A stretch of DNA of 20,450 nucleotides from Lachnospiraceae bacterium. Lineage in GTDB: Bacteria; Bacillota; Clostridia; Lachnospirales; Lachnospiraceae. The stretch's first letter is position 1, and every line of letters begins with the position of its first letter. The notes below the pieces were generated by a model that was not told where the DNA came from, searched no databases, and saw only the letters and a program-made list of their open reading frames with translations. Shown in pieces: positions 5,890-13,071 of the stretch. A program made the translations under genes and the position numbers. The stretch lies in NCBI GenBank assembly GCA_014804185.1, contig JAAVAG010000152.1:1-20450 (forward strand). Reading direction: 5' to 3'.

Positions 5890-7028
5890 CAATTGACGGG
5901 AAATATTATAATACGCTGGATATAGAAGCTTTTTCTCTTATGATGAAAGATCCGTCATACTGCTATAAGTTTTACTGGCTGGAGGCGATTGTGCAGTTGA
6001 TTTCAGAGGGCGCCACGGAAACTACCTTTGATGCCATAATTGATGAGATGATCTGTCATGCCTGGTATTCTGTCAGAGAGTTTCATATACATTTAAGCGG
6101 GCTGCAGGCGGACGGTCAGGTGAGAGACGGGCTGGAGCGGGCGGTTATGCGCCTGACACAGCTTAGCAATCTTTCGGCAAACGCGTCGAAAGTCGAGATC
6201 AAAAATGCGATTCGGAAATATAATCAGGAACTTAAGCCCTATAAAGAGCAGCTGACAAATATGGTTCCGTACAGGGCGCTGGCGGGATTTTTCAATAAAA
6301 GCCAGGAGAGCGCAGACTGGGGCAGCATCAGAAGAATGACCGCCTATATTGAAAAAATCAACAGAGATGTAGTACTGCTGCCGTATACGCTGGGAACGGA
6401 AAGCAGACTGAAGAAAAAGGTATATTTTCAAGAAGCCTGGGTGGAGATGTTTCAGGATCAGACAGTGGCAATTCTTGGGTGGATTCAATATGAAAAGGTA
6501 AAATGGCTCCAGAGCAACAATCCGGAAGTGCCGGGGCTTATTTATAAACTGGCTCCCATGGATGAAAAAATGAGAAAACTGAACAGTGTCCGAAAACTCT
6601 GGGAGGGAATTCTTGATGTAACCCAGGTGAGAGATGTATTTACCGATCAGCCGGTAAGAGCAGAACAATATGATGTGGATCATTTTATTCCATGGTCGTT
6701 TGTCATGAATGATGAATTGTGGAATCTGATGCCCATGGACTCCTCTCTGAATGCATCGAAGAGTAACCGTCTGCCGAAGTGGGAGCCGTTTTTTGAACGT
6801 TTTGCAGGAAACCAGTTTCTCATGTATGGCCTGATCCATGCGAAAGCCGGAATCAGAAAATTGTATGAAGCATGTTACAGAGACAATCTGCATTCTCTGT
6901 GGGCGGGACAGGAGTTATATCGGAAAGGAAATACGAAAGAGGAATTCTATAATATTTTACAGAAAAACATGCAGCCAGTGTATGACTCTGCCAGGAGGCA
7001 GGGGTATGAGATCTGGAACAGGATATGA
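5850..7028 (+). CDS. HNH endonuclease domain protein
   Basis: In this 392-residue protein residues 274-309 hold an HNH-type site: YDVDHFIPWSF with D277-H278, then N292 in LWNLMPM and N301-x2-K304 in SSLNASKSNRLP. HNH domains cut nucleic acid using one metal. The first 120 residues (SYCYKFYWLEAIVQLI, MICHAWYSVREF) form a helical domain of a kind I associate with stand-alone bacterial HNH proteins, and about residues 120-270 are unassigned. GAGGAG at 5837-5842 supports this start, which lies inside the methyltransferase gene. It ends 10 bases before the DUF262 gene, so the three are tightly coupled. A defence nuclease role is inferred from neighbours. Confidence 0.85.
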   Translation: MAESDASKIGYTLTIDGKYYNTLDIEAFSLMMKDPSYCYKFYWLEAIVQLISEGATETTFDAIIDEMICHAWYSVREFHIHLSGLQADGQVRDGLERAVMRLTQLSNLSANASKVEIKNAIRKYNQELKPYKEQLTNMVPYRALAGFFNKSQESADWGSIRRMTAYIEKINRDVVLLPYTLGTESRLKKKVYFQEAWVEMFQDQTVAILGWIQYEKVKWLQSNNPEVPGLIYKLAPMDEKMRKLNSVRKLWEGILDVTQVRDVFTDQPVRAEQYDVDHFIPWSFVMNDELWNLMPMDSSLNASKSNRLPKWEPFFERFAGNQFLMYGLIHAKAGIRKLYEACYRDNLHSLWAGQELYRKGNTKEEFYNILQKNMQPVYDSARRQGYEIWNRI

Positions 7029-7038
7029 GGTAACTGCC

Positions 7039-9396
7039 ATGAATAAGATCGACAAGACAGAAACGCTTACAAAAATTCTTTCACATCGACGTTTTACTGT
7101 GGATGTATTTCAGCGTGAGTACCGGTGGGGCCGGAAGCAGATTGAGCAAATGTTGTCAGATTTTCAGGGGACTTTTGAGGATTACTATGATCCGGATACG
7201 CATGATACGCCGGCGGAGGTTATGAATTACGGTTTTTATTATATGGGCTGTATTATTTGTACCGGAGGAACGCCGAATAAGATTATTGACGGGCAGCAAA
7301 GGCTTACCTCATTAACACTGCTTCTGATTTATCTTAACAACCTGCAGAAAGCACAGGCACATATGGGATATCACAATGTCCGGTTCGAGGACATGATCTA
7401 TGATGACCACTTTGGAACCAAGAGTTTCAACATTGATGTGGAGGAAAGACTGCTTTGCCTGCAGGCGTTGATTGATAATAATACTTCATATGTTGCTGAG
7501 AATGAAAGCGCTCAGAACATGTTGGAGCGGTACAGAGATATAGAAGATCTTTTCTCGGATGAATTGAAAGGCGAGGCGCTGCCATATTTCATTTACTGGA
7601 TTAAGGAAAAGGTAATTCTTCTGGAAATCGACACGCCTTCAGAGGACGAAGCTCATACGATATTCCTGACCATGAATGACCGCGGCTTAAGTTTAAACAG
7701 TGCGGAGATGATGAAAGCTTATATTATCCAGCAAATCACAGAGGTAGACCGCGCCATGGTAAATCACAGGTGGCAGGACAATATCAATCGTATCAAGAGC
7801 GCATCTTTCCTTGATACAAGCGGTGTGGTCAATACGGAGGATGTTGAGTTTATATCAACCTGGCTTCGCGCCAATTATGCGGAAACACTCCGTGAAGGAA
7901 AGCGCGGTGCCACGGACGAAGATTTTGAGTTGTTGGGTGAGAAGTTTCATACCTGGGTCAGAAATCATGCAAAGGGCAAGATGGGGCTTGGGAAATCCAG
8001 CGATTATAAAGAACTGATCCTGACAGAGATGACCAAAGTAACGGATCTGTATCTCAGAATAAAAGAATATAGCGCCAGGCTGACTCCGGGTTATGAAGAG
8101 GTATTCTATAACGCCAACCGGGATCTGAATTATCAGATGATGCTTATCATTTCTGCGGTGAGCAATGGTGATTCAGATGAGGATATTCGGCGAAAGATCC
8201 AGATGACCGCTAAATTTGTGGATAATTTTGCAACCATCAGAATTTTTAATTTCAGAAAAGTCAATTGGAACACAAACAAATATCTGCTGTTCAGAGTTAT
8301 GCGTGAAATTCGCGATCAGGACTGCAGGACAGTGGGAATGGTTTTCGTCAGGACTTTGGGACGGATGGATATCAGCATTGATGCCATTACAAAATTCAGC
8401 CTGAATCAGTTCTCCGGAAGGTATATGCTGCATTTACTGGCACGGTTTACTTCATATGTGAATGAAAAGATGGGGAATCCATCACAGTTTGATATCTATG
8501 TAGACCGTAAGCGAAAAGGAAATACCTATGATATCGAGCATATTCTTCCTGATGATTATGACAGCTATCGAGAGGAGTTTGATGATGTTGATGATTTTCA
8601 GACCAATCGTCAGTTTATAGGAGATCTGATTATTCTGACAAGAGATAAGAACCGCAGTTATCAGGCTATGAAGTATCAGGATAAGGTTCAGAAATATGCG
8701 GGAGATAATATTCTTGCACAGGCATTAAATCCTACGGCATACCAGAATAATCCGCAGTTTATTCGGTTAGCCAGGCAATATGGTTTTGAACCGATTGCAA
8801 AGTTCACAAAGGAAAGCATTTCGGATCGGGCAAAGATATACCTGCAAATGGCAGTTGATATTTGGGACAGTGACACAATCAAAGAACTGGCCGGGGGCTG
8901 GGATGATGATGAAGAGAAAGATTTCTTTAAAAATGACAGACCGCAGGAGTTTACAGTAGAGTATTACGAAAGAAGCTGGCCGGATGCGCTGAAATATGGA
9001 TTTTTGTCTGCAAACATGAATAACAGTGGACGGTATTTGAGAAATATTCAGGTTGGAGACACTGTGTATTGTCATATTGCAGGTTCCGGATTTGTAGGTA
9101 TTGGAGAATGTACGGCTGTGGCTGTTCCCATGGGACAATTTAAGGTGGATGATGATGGTGAGACAGTTCTGATTGGAGATGTGCAATGGATTCAACCGGA
9201 TGACAAGAAGAAACTGGATCCGAACAGGGAAATTTTTATCCGGGTGGAATGGAAGAAGTACGTTTCTGATCAAAGTGAGGGCTATTGGGAGAAAGGCATG
9301 ACAAGCGTTCCTCTGGTGGCGTACATGTTGTCGGATAAGAGCACCTACAGGAAAGTGCAGGAGCATTTTGCTCAAATGGAAGGGCGGAATATCTGA
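7039..9396 (+). CDS. DUF262/DUF1524 (GmrSD-type) nuclease with C-terminal PUA/EVE-like domain
   Basis: This 785-residue protein has an N-terminal DUF262 domain with QREYRW (25-30) and the hallmark DGQQRLTSL (84-92). A DUF1524 HNH-like nuclease centres on YDIEHILPDD (497-506, H501) with N538 in TRDKNRSY. From about 635 to the end is a third module (YGFLSANMNN..YLRNIQVGDTVYCHI, then GFVGIGECTA) that looks like a PUA/EVE-type reader. GmrSD enzymes are type IV systems that use NTP and cut modified phage DNA. The ATG at 7039 is preferred over an upstream in-frame start because a GAGG (7027-7030) sits before it and the earlier stretch overlaps the HNH gene. One sampled 60-base line is 40% G+C. Confidence 0.9.
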   Translation: MNKIDKTETLTKILSHRRFTVDVFQREYRWGRKQIEQMLSDFQGTFEDYYDPDTHDTPAEVMNYGFYYMGCIICTGGTPNKIIDGQQRLTSLTLLLIYLNNLQKAQAHMGYHNVRFEDMIYDDHFGTKSFNIDVEERLLCLQALIDNNTSYVAENESAQNMLERYRDIEDLFSDELKGEALPYFIYWIKEKVILLEIDTPSEDEAHTIFLTMNDRGLSLNSAEMMKAYIIQQITEVDRAMVNHRWQDNINRIKSASFLDTSGVVNTEDVEFISTWLRANYAETLREGKRGATDEDFELLGEKFHTWVRNHAKGKMGLGKSSDYKELILTEMTKVTDLYLRIKEYSARLTPGYEEVFYNANRDLNYQMMLIISAVSNGDSDEDIRRKIQMTAKFVDNFATIRIFNFRKVNWNTNKYLLFRVMREIRDQDCRTVGMVFVRTLGRMDISIDAITKFSLNQFSGRYMLHLLARFTSYVNEKMGNPSQFDIYVDRKRKGNTYDIEHILPDDYDSYREEFDDVDDFQTNRQFIGDLIILTRDKNRSYQAMKYQDKVQKYAGDNILAQALNPTAYQNNPQFIRLARQYGFEPIAKFTKESISDRAKIYLQMAVDIWDSDTIKELAGGWDDDEEKDFFKNDRPQEFTVEYYERSWPDALKYGFLSANMNNSGRYLRNIQVGDTVYCHIAGSGFVGIGECTAVAVPMGQFKVDDDGETVLIGDVQWIQPDDKKKLDPNREIFIRVEWKKYVSDQSEGYWEKGMTSVPLVAYMLSDKSTYRKVQEHFAQMEGRNI

Positions 9397-9457
9397 GGGG
9401 CAGAGCTGTAAACACACCGCACCGGAATCACCCGCCGTCGAAAGGAGAGAAACCACT

Positions 9458-10162
9458 ATGACAGAACTTGAAGCAATCAGAGCGCGCCACTCGGTGCGGT
9501 CATATACAGACAAAAGAATTGACAGAGACACAATCGCGCAGCTTACACAACTGATCCGGGACGTAAACGCGGAGGGAAACCTGCACCTGCAGTTTCTGGA
9601 AGATGCCGGAGGCACGTTCAGCAAACTTTTCAACAAAGTCGCCGGACTGGGCAGCGCCCCCAGTGTGATCGCCTGTGTGGGACCGGACGATGAGACGCTG
9701 GAGGAGCGGGCAGGATATTACGGGGAGAAAGTTGTCCTGGCAGCCCAGCGGATGGGACTGAATACGTGCTGGGTGGGAACGTTTCATCGGGAAAGGATTC
9801 CGGCGGAGGTTGGCGAGGGAGAGCGGCTGGTCATCGCCATTGCAGTCGGGTATGGAGCCAACCAGGGAAAACAGCATAAATCCAAAAATTCCGCACAGGT
9901 CTCTTCGGCATCAAAAGACAGACCGGAGTGGTTTGACTTTGGCGTGGAGATGGCGCTTCTGGCGCCGACAGCGCTCAACCAGCAGAAGTTTGAGATCCGT
10001 CTTAATGAGGACGAAAGCGTGTCATTTTTGGACAAAGGAGGCGTTCTTGGCAAAATTGATCTGGGGATCGTGAAATATCATTTTGAAGCGGGCAGAAGAG
10101 CATTCAAAGACGCAAAGAACTCTGTAGGGAACACGTATGAGCAAAACAACAGTACTTTATAA
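9458..10162 (+). CDS. nitroreductase family protein (TM1586-like)
   Basis: This 234-residue protein opens with the nitroreductase signature AIRARHSVRSYTDKRID, continues with YYGEKVVLAAQRMGLNTCWVG (about 87-107), and has a second half with APTALNQQKFEI, the two-lobed form seen in TM1586-like members. These are FMN enzymes that reduce nitro or related groups with NAD(P)H. AAAGGAG at 9441-9447 fixes the start; an in-frame extension to 9368 lacks support and would overlap the DUF262 gene. It overlaps the downstream nuclease-like gene by 26 bp. Its presence inside a nuclease cluster is odd. It may be a passenger or have recruited its neighbour by read-through. Confidence 0.9.
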   Translation: MTELEAIRARHSVRSYTDKRIDRDTIAQLTQLIRDVNAEGNLHLQFLEDAGGTFSKLFNKVAGLGSAPSVIACVGPDDETLEERAGYYGEKVVLAAQRMGLNTCWVGTFHRERIPAEVGEGERLVIAIAVGYGANQGKQHKSKNSAQVSSASKDRPEWFDFGVEMALLAPTALNQQKFEIRLNEDESVSFLDKGGVLGKIDLGIVKYHFEAGRRAFKDAKNSVGNTYEQNNSTL

Positions 10163-10907
10163 AACAGATCTTCTGGAGCGCGCCATTTATTCCGAAATCT
10201 GCAGCCATGACGGAATCAGGGCAAAGGATATCGGCAAAGGTATTTCAGCGGACAGGAAAACCATCAACCAATATCTGTATAACGCCCCGTTTATGAAAGA
10301 ACTCTGTTATCAGGATGAGGCATACCGGTGGCACGGCCTGATCCGGCAGGGCAGGCCCCATATCGGTCTTGGCGATTTCTGCGCCTATTACGGTACCGTG
10401 GCGGAATTTCTTGCGCTAGATGGGGAAGAGTGGTTTAAGGCCATGCTTGCCGGATGTAAAAATATCGGCAGAAACTTAAACAATACCAGAGGGCTTTTCC
10501 ACTCTTTCAAAGACTGCAGGGAGGTTATGACCGCGCTCTTTCAGGATCTGGAGGCGGTGAGAAAGCCGGACTGGGAGATCGCGTTTGAACTTCGCATAAA
10601 CCGGGCAAAGTATATCCGCATCTATGCGGACGTACTGGTCATTACGGAAAACAAGGTTTTTTCACTTGAATTTAAAATGAAAGACAAGATTGAACCGGGG
10701 GAGATTCTGCAAGCGGCCAAATACACGGAGTATCTTGAGGTGCTCTTTGGGCCGGGGTACGATGTGATCCCAAGTCTGGTACTGACCAGAGCGACAGACC
10801 TGTATCAGTATGAGCCACTGGGCGATACGGATGCGCTGCTTCCTGTGTGCTCCGGCGATATGCTTTTCAACCTCTTCGACGAGTATATGGGATTTTTGCA
10901 GGAATAG
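10137..10907 (+). CDS. winged-helix and PD-(D/E)XK nuclease-like protein
   Basis: I do not recognise this 256-residue protein as a named family. Its N-terminus (about 10-66) reads as a winged helix (AIYSEICSHDGIRAKDIGKGI..DRKTINQYLY). The C-terminal half has a PD-(D/E)XK layout: E147 in WEIAFELRI, D165 in IYADVLVI, then E178-F-K180 in VFSLEFK, and a helix with Q192-AAKYTEYL (196 is Tyr). That order and spacing of D, ExK and QxxxY matches restriction-enzyme-like nucleases. It begins inside the nitroreductase gene with a short AGGG site upstream, so it is translationally coupled. It is last in the rightward cluster, 52 bp from convergent genes. A DNA-cutting role is inferred from motifs. Confidence 0.7.
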   Translation: MSKTTVLYKTDLLERAIYSEICSHDGIRAKDIGKGISADRKTINQYLYNAPFMKELCYQDEAYRWHGLIRQGRPHIGLGDFCAYYGTVAEFLALDGEEWFKAMLAGCKNIGRNLNNTRGLFHSFKDCREVMTALFQDLEAVRKPDWEIAFELRINRAKYIRIYADVLVITENKVFSLEFKMKDKIEPGEILQAAKYTEYLEVLFGPGYDVIPSLVLTRATDLYQYEPLGDTDALLPVCSGDMLFNLFDEYMGFLQE

Positions 10908-10959
10908 GGCGCAAAGAAGACGATAGAAATAATCATATACTGGATAAATCGTTCTCCTG

Positions 10960-11238
10960 TTAGCAATAATATCTGATTTCTCCGAACTGTGCATACCATT
11001 TATTGATAATTAAAGTACTGTTCGCTTCAATATATCTTATCATATTATTCAGCATTTTTTGAGGAATGCGGGAATTATTGTTGCAAAGTAATGCTTTGCC
11101 TGAACTTGCTATCCAGATTTTTGTGGCATTAGCGGAAGCCCTGCCTTCTGCGATATGTACATGCACAGGCTCAAGAGGATCATTTTCATTTGACCAAAAA
11201 TATATAATATATGAACCAATCCTAAAAATTTGAGGCAT
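10960..11238 (-). CDS. DUF4160 domain protein
   Basis: This 92-residue protein has the DUF4160 pattern: a strand with FRIGSYIIYFWSNENDPLEPVHVHI (about 5-29, with the conserved HVHI), then a basic strand KIWIASSGKAL and a C-terminal helical region ending in WYAQFGEIRYYC. The biochemical role of DUF4160 is unknown. The gene is downstream of, and overlaps by 17 bp, another small gene on the same strand, giving a compact two-gene operon like those of toxin-antitoxin pairs. AAGGGGG precedes the ATG. The region is strongly A+T-rich (30% G+C in 11161-11220), unlike flanking genes, suggesting separate acquisition. Confidence 0.85.
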   Translation of the reverse strand: MPQIFRIGSYIIYFWSNENDPLEPVHVHIAEGRASANATKIWIASSGKALLCNNNSRIPQKMLNNMIRYIEANSTLIINKWYAQFGEIRYYC

Positions 11239-11494
11239 TTAAGATACCCCCTTCTTTGGAAAACTCCAGAATCAGATGTGCGTTATTACGAATAAATTCC
11301 TTAAAATAATTCATCTCCGCATCAGAATATCCGTTTATCTCTGTCCACATATGTTCAGGAAGATAACATGTAGCGCTATGAAAACCATCTTTTAAATCAG
11401 GTGTCTCTATATAGACTTTTACTTTTCCGTCCTCTAACATCTCTGAATGCGTAATTTCCGTATCATCATTTAGCGTAACATATGGATACATCAT
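11222..11494 (-). CDS. small protein paired with DUF4160
   Basis: This 90-residue acidic protein begins MMYPYVTLNDDTEITHSEM and ends EFSKEGGILNASNF. It resembles small proteins found upstream of DUF4160 genes in gut Firmicutes, but I cannot assign a family with confidence. The start at 11494 is preferred over 11509 because GGAGG (11503-11507) lies 8 bases before it and would otherwise be inside the gene. It is first in a two-gene leftward operon. An antitoxin-like or partner role is possible from layout only. No membrane segment or cysteine cluster is visible. Confidence 0.75.
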   Translation of the reverse strand: MMYPYVTLNDDTEITHSEMLEDGKVKVYIETPDLKDGFHSATCYLPEHMWTEINGYSDAEMNYFKEFIRNNAHLILEFSKEGGILNASNF

Positions 11495-11548
11495 GATACC
11501 ATCCTCCATTCATTCCAATAAATCATCTGGTCTTTTTCTTTGATTTTC

Positions 11549-11577
11549 AGTGTATATAATAGAATATACATTGTCAA
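11549..11577 (-). promoter_or_regulatory. promoter of the DUF4160 pair
   Basis: On the minus strand a perfect TTGACA (11572-11577) is followed after 17 bp by TACACT (11549-11554), or after 15 bp by TATACA. The leader to the ATG at 11494 is about 50 bases of A+T-rich sequence. The -35 is clear and the exact -10 is less so. Confidence 0.6.
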
Positions 11578-11614
11578 TTACTTTATATTTAAGATTGCCC
11601 GGACAACTTATAAT

Positions 11615-11640
11615 ACGGGTGGGCAGTCGTAACCCCCCGT
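11615..11640 (-). terminator. hairpin after LysR gene, possible terminator
   Basis: ACGGG (11615-11619) pairs with CCCGT (11636-11640) and GGG (11621-11623) with CCC (11633-11635), giving an eight-pair G-C-rich stem with one bulged base. It lies three bases past the LysR stop codon. The leftward sequence after it is A+T-rich but lacks a clean T-run, so termination is likely but not certain. Confidence 0.45.
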
Positions 11641-11642
11641 TT

Positions 11643-12545
11643 TCACAGTTCCTCTCCCTCCACAAGCAGTTCCCGGATCTTTTCCATAAATTTCTCCGAG
11701 GTCTTGGAAAAAACCTGGTATTTTTTCCAGATAATACTCATACTCTGTTCCTCCCTGGGAGCGAGGGGACGGAAACAGAGACTGCCCTTGCAGGAAGTGT
11801 GAATAATTTTGTCAAATCCGATGGCATATCCCAATCCCTCTTCTACCATCAGCGACGCGTTGAAAAGCAGATTGTAGGTCGCAACAACTTCCAGTTCCGA
11901 TATTTCCCGTTTGATCCATGCCGACAGGATGCTGTTGGCGTCATACTGACTGGGTATGATCAGCGGCTTGTCCCAGAGATCTTCCGGCGCAACGCTTTCA
12001 TTTTGGGCGAGCGGGGAATCTTTTCGCATCAGTACACCCAGCACATCTTTGAACGGCATTTCGATAGAATTATATTTTGTGTGATCGACAGAGCCAAATA
12101 TCATTCCAAAGTCGATCAGCCCCTTATCAAGCTGCTCTGTTACAAATTCGGCATTGCCGCTGGCGATATGATAGTGAATTCCCGGATAGTCTTGATAGAG
12201 GGCCTTTGCGGCCCTTGCGATAAAGCGAATGGCATCGGTTTCCCCTGCTCCGATATAGACGTCGCCCACAATCACCTGATCGGAGAGCGTGATTTCCTGT
12301 TCGGCTTTCCGCACCAGATTCAGAATTTCTTCGGCACGCTTCCGCAGAATCATGCCCTCCTCCGTGAGCATCACTTTTCTGGAACCTTTTGTTCCCCGGA
12401 TCAGCAGCTGTTTTCCCAGTTCTTCTTCCAGCGCTTTTATCTGGGTGGAGAGAGTGGGCTGGGAGAGGTGCAGCGACTGCGCTGCCCGCACAATGCTCTG
12501 TTCCCTTGCCACTGCCAGGAAATATTGAAGTACACGCAATTCCAT
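11643..12545 (-). CDS. LysR family transcriptional regulator
   Basis: This 300-residue protein has the LysR N-terminal winged helix at residues 1-62 (MELRVLQYFLAVAREQSIVR, AAQSLHLSQPTLSTQIKALE, ELGKQLLIR). A linker helix and a two-lobed periplasmic-binding-like effector domain (about 88-295) follow. Such proteins act as tetramers and usually activate a divergent operon when a small ligand binds; the ligand is unknown. AAAGGA at 12555-12560 fixes the start at 12545 rather than the longer in-frame reading to 12614. The gene is divergent from the 12762-18760 set, with a T-N11-A box between them, making those genes its likely targets. Confidence 0.93.
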   Translation of the reverse strand: MELRVLQYFLAVAREQSIVRAAQSLHLSQPTLSTQIKALEEELGKQLLIRGTKGSRKVMLTEEGMILRKRAEEILNLVRKAEQEITLSDQVIVGDVYIGAGETDAIRFIARAAKALYQDYPGIHYHIASGNAEFVTEQLDKGLIDFGMIFGSVDHTKYNSIEMPFKDVLGVLMRKDSPLAQNESVAPEDLWDKPLIIPSQYDANSILSAWIKREISELEVVATYNLLFNASLMVEEGLGYAIGFDKIIHTSCKGSLCFRPLAPREEQSMSIIWKKYQVFSKTSEKFMEKIRELLVEGEEL

Positions 12546-12626
12546 GCATCCGAATCCTTTCTTTTTTGTTTCCGCCATGCGGCGCTCATTTCGATAACCC
12601 ACAGTGTAACACATTTTTCAATAGCT

Positions 12627-12649
12627 TTCAATTATGGAAATGCATTGAA
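12627..12649. promoter_or_regulatory. LysR-type box (T-N11-A)
   Basis: TTCAAT (12627-12632) and ATTGAA (12644-12649) form a perfect inverted repeat with an 11-base spacer, the T-N11-A pattern bound by LysR-family proteins. Its centre is about 56 bases upstream of the expected transcript start of the rightward promoter, the usual recognition position for activation. Confidence 0.7.
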
Positions 12650-12658
12650 TATAAATAT

Positions 12659-12687
12659 TTGCTATCGGGAGAGGAGGAAAGTATAAT
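12659..12687 (+). promoter_or_regulatory. LysR-controlled promoter of the exporter operon
   Basis: TTGCTA (12659-12664) and TATAAT (12682-12687) are separated by 17 bp, ten bases past the LysR-type box. The predicted transcript would start near 12694 and run into the small-protein gene at 12762. Confidence 0.72.
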
Positions 12688-12699
12688 GCAGGATAGACT

Positions 12700-12720
12700 G
12701 CACGGTGGTTCCACCTGTGC
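12700..12720 (+). other. hairpin at the 5' end of the exporter mRNA
   Basis: GCAC (12700-12703) pairs with GTGC (12717-12720) and GGTGG (12704-12708) with CCACC (12711-12715), leaving one bulged T at 12716 and a tight loop. Starting about six bases into the predicted transcript, it could stabilise the mRNA. Only four T bases follow after a gap, so attenuation is doubtful. Confidence 0.4.
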
Positions 12721-12761
12721 GGCTGCAATGTTTTGACAGATGCAGGCAGGAGTGATGAGGG

Positions 12762-13013
12762 ATGAAACTGGAAGATCTGATCCAATATGGGTCTAAAGAA
12801 GCGATTATTCAAAATCTGAAGGACGCGGGATGCAGCCAGGAGGTTATCGAATGCTGTATTGCCTGTCTGGATCATGGCAAAAAGGCCGAACTTCTGAAAA
12901 GACTGGCGGATCACAGAAAGGGGCTTTTGCGCAAAGTACACGAGGGGGAGAAGCAGATAGACTGTCTGGATTATCTGGTCTATCAGATTGACCGCTGTCG
13001 GGGGGACGAGTGA
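12762..13013 (+). CDS. small conserved Lachnospiraceae-type protein
   Basis: I cannot name this 83-residue protein. It reads as all-helical: an N-terminal segment KEAIIQNLKDAGCSQEVIECCIACLDHGKK with four cysteines (one at AGC, two in ECC, one at IAC), then a basic helix LLKRLADHRKGLLRKVH and the tail QIDCLDYLVYQI. Similar small proteins are common next to transporter or oxidoreductase genes in this group, and no activity is established. The cysteine content could support metal or redox binding, which is speculation. It is the first gene behind the LysR-controlled promoter and is followed after 58 bp by DUF3737. Confidence 0.75.
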   Translation: MKLEDLIQYGSKEAIIQNLKDAGCSQEVIECCIACLDHGKKAELLKRLADHRKGLLRKVHEGEKQIDCLDYLVYQIDRCRGDE

Positions 13014-13071
13014 AAACAGATACCGGTTTTTTATGCCGGATGAATATTCAGGAAAGGAAGTATAGGAAGCA

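Noticed and set aside
6093..6893. Leftward open frame of 266 codons opposite the HNH gene
   Set aside because: Antisense shadow; the opposite strand carries a clear HNH motif and good start.
8767..9636. Leftward open frame of 289 codons opposite the DUF262 gene
   Set aside because: Antisense shadow crossing two real rightward genes, with no recognisable domain.
11550..12686. Long rightward open frame of 378 codons opposite the LysR gene
   Set aside because: It is antisense to a clear LysR protein, has no ribosome site and its translation shows no family features.
12686..12736. Sixteen-codon open frame with a good GGAGG site (MQDRLHGGSTCAAAMF)
   Set aside because: Its ATG overlaps the -10 box of the predicted promoter, so the transcript would begin after it; only an unseen upstream promoter could make it real.
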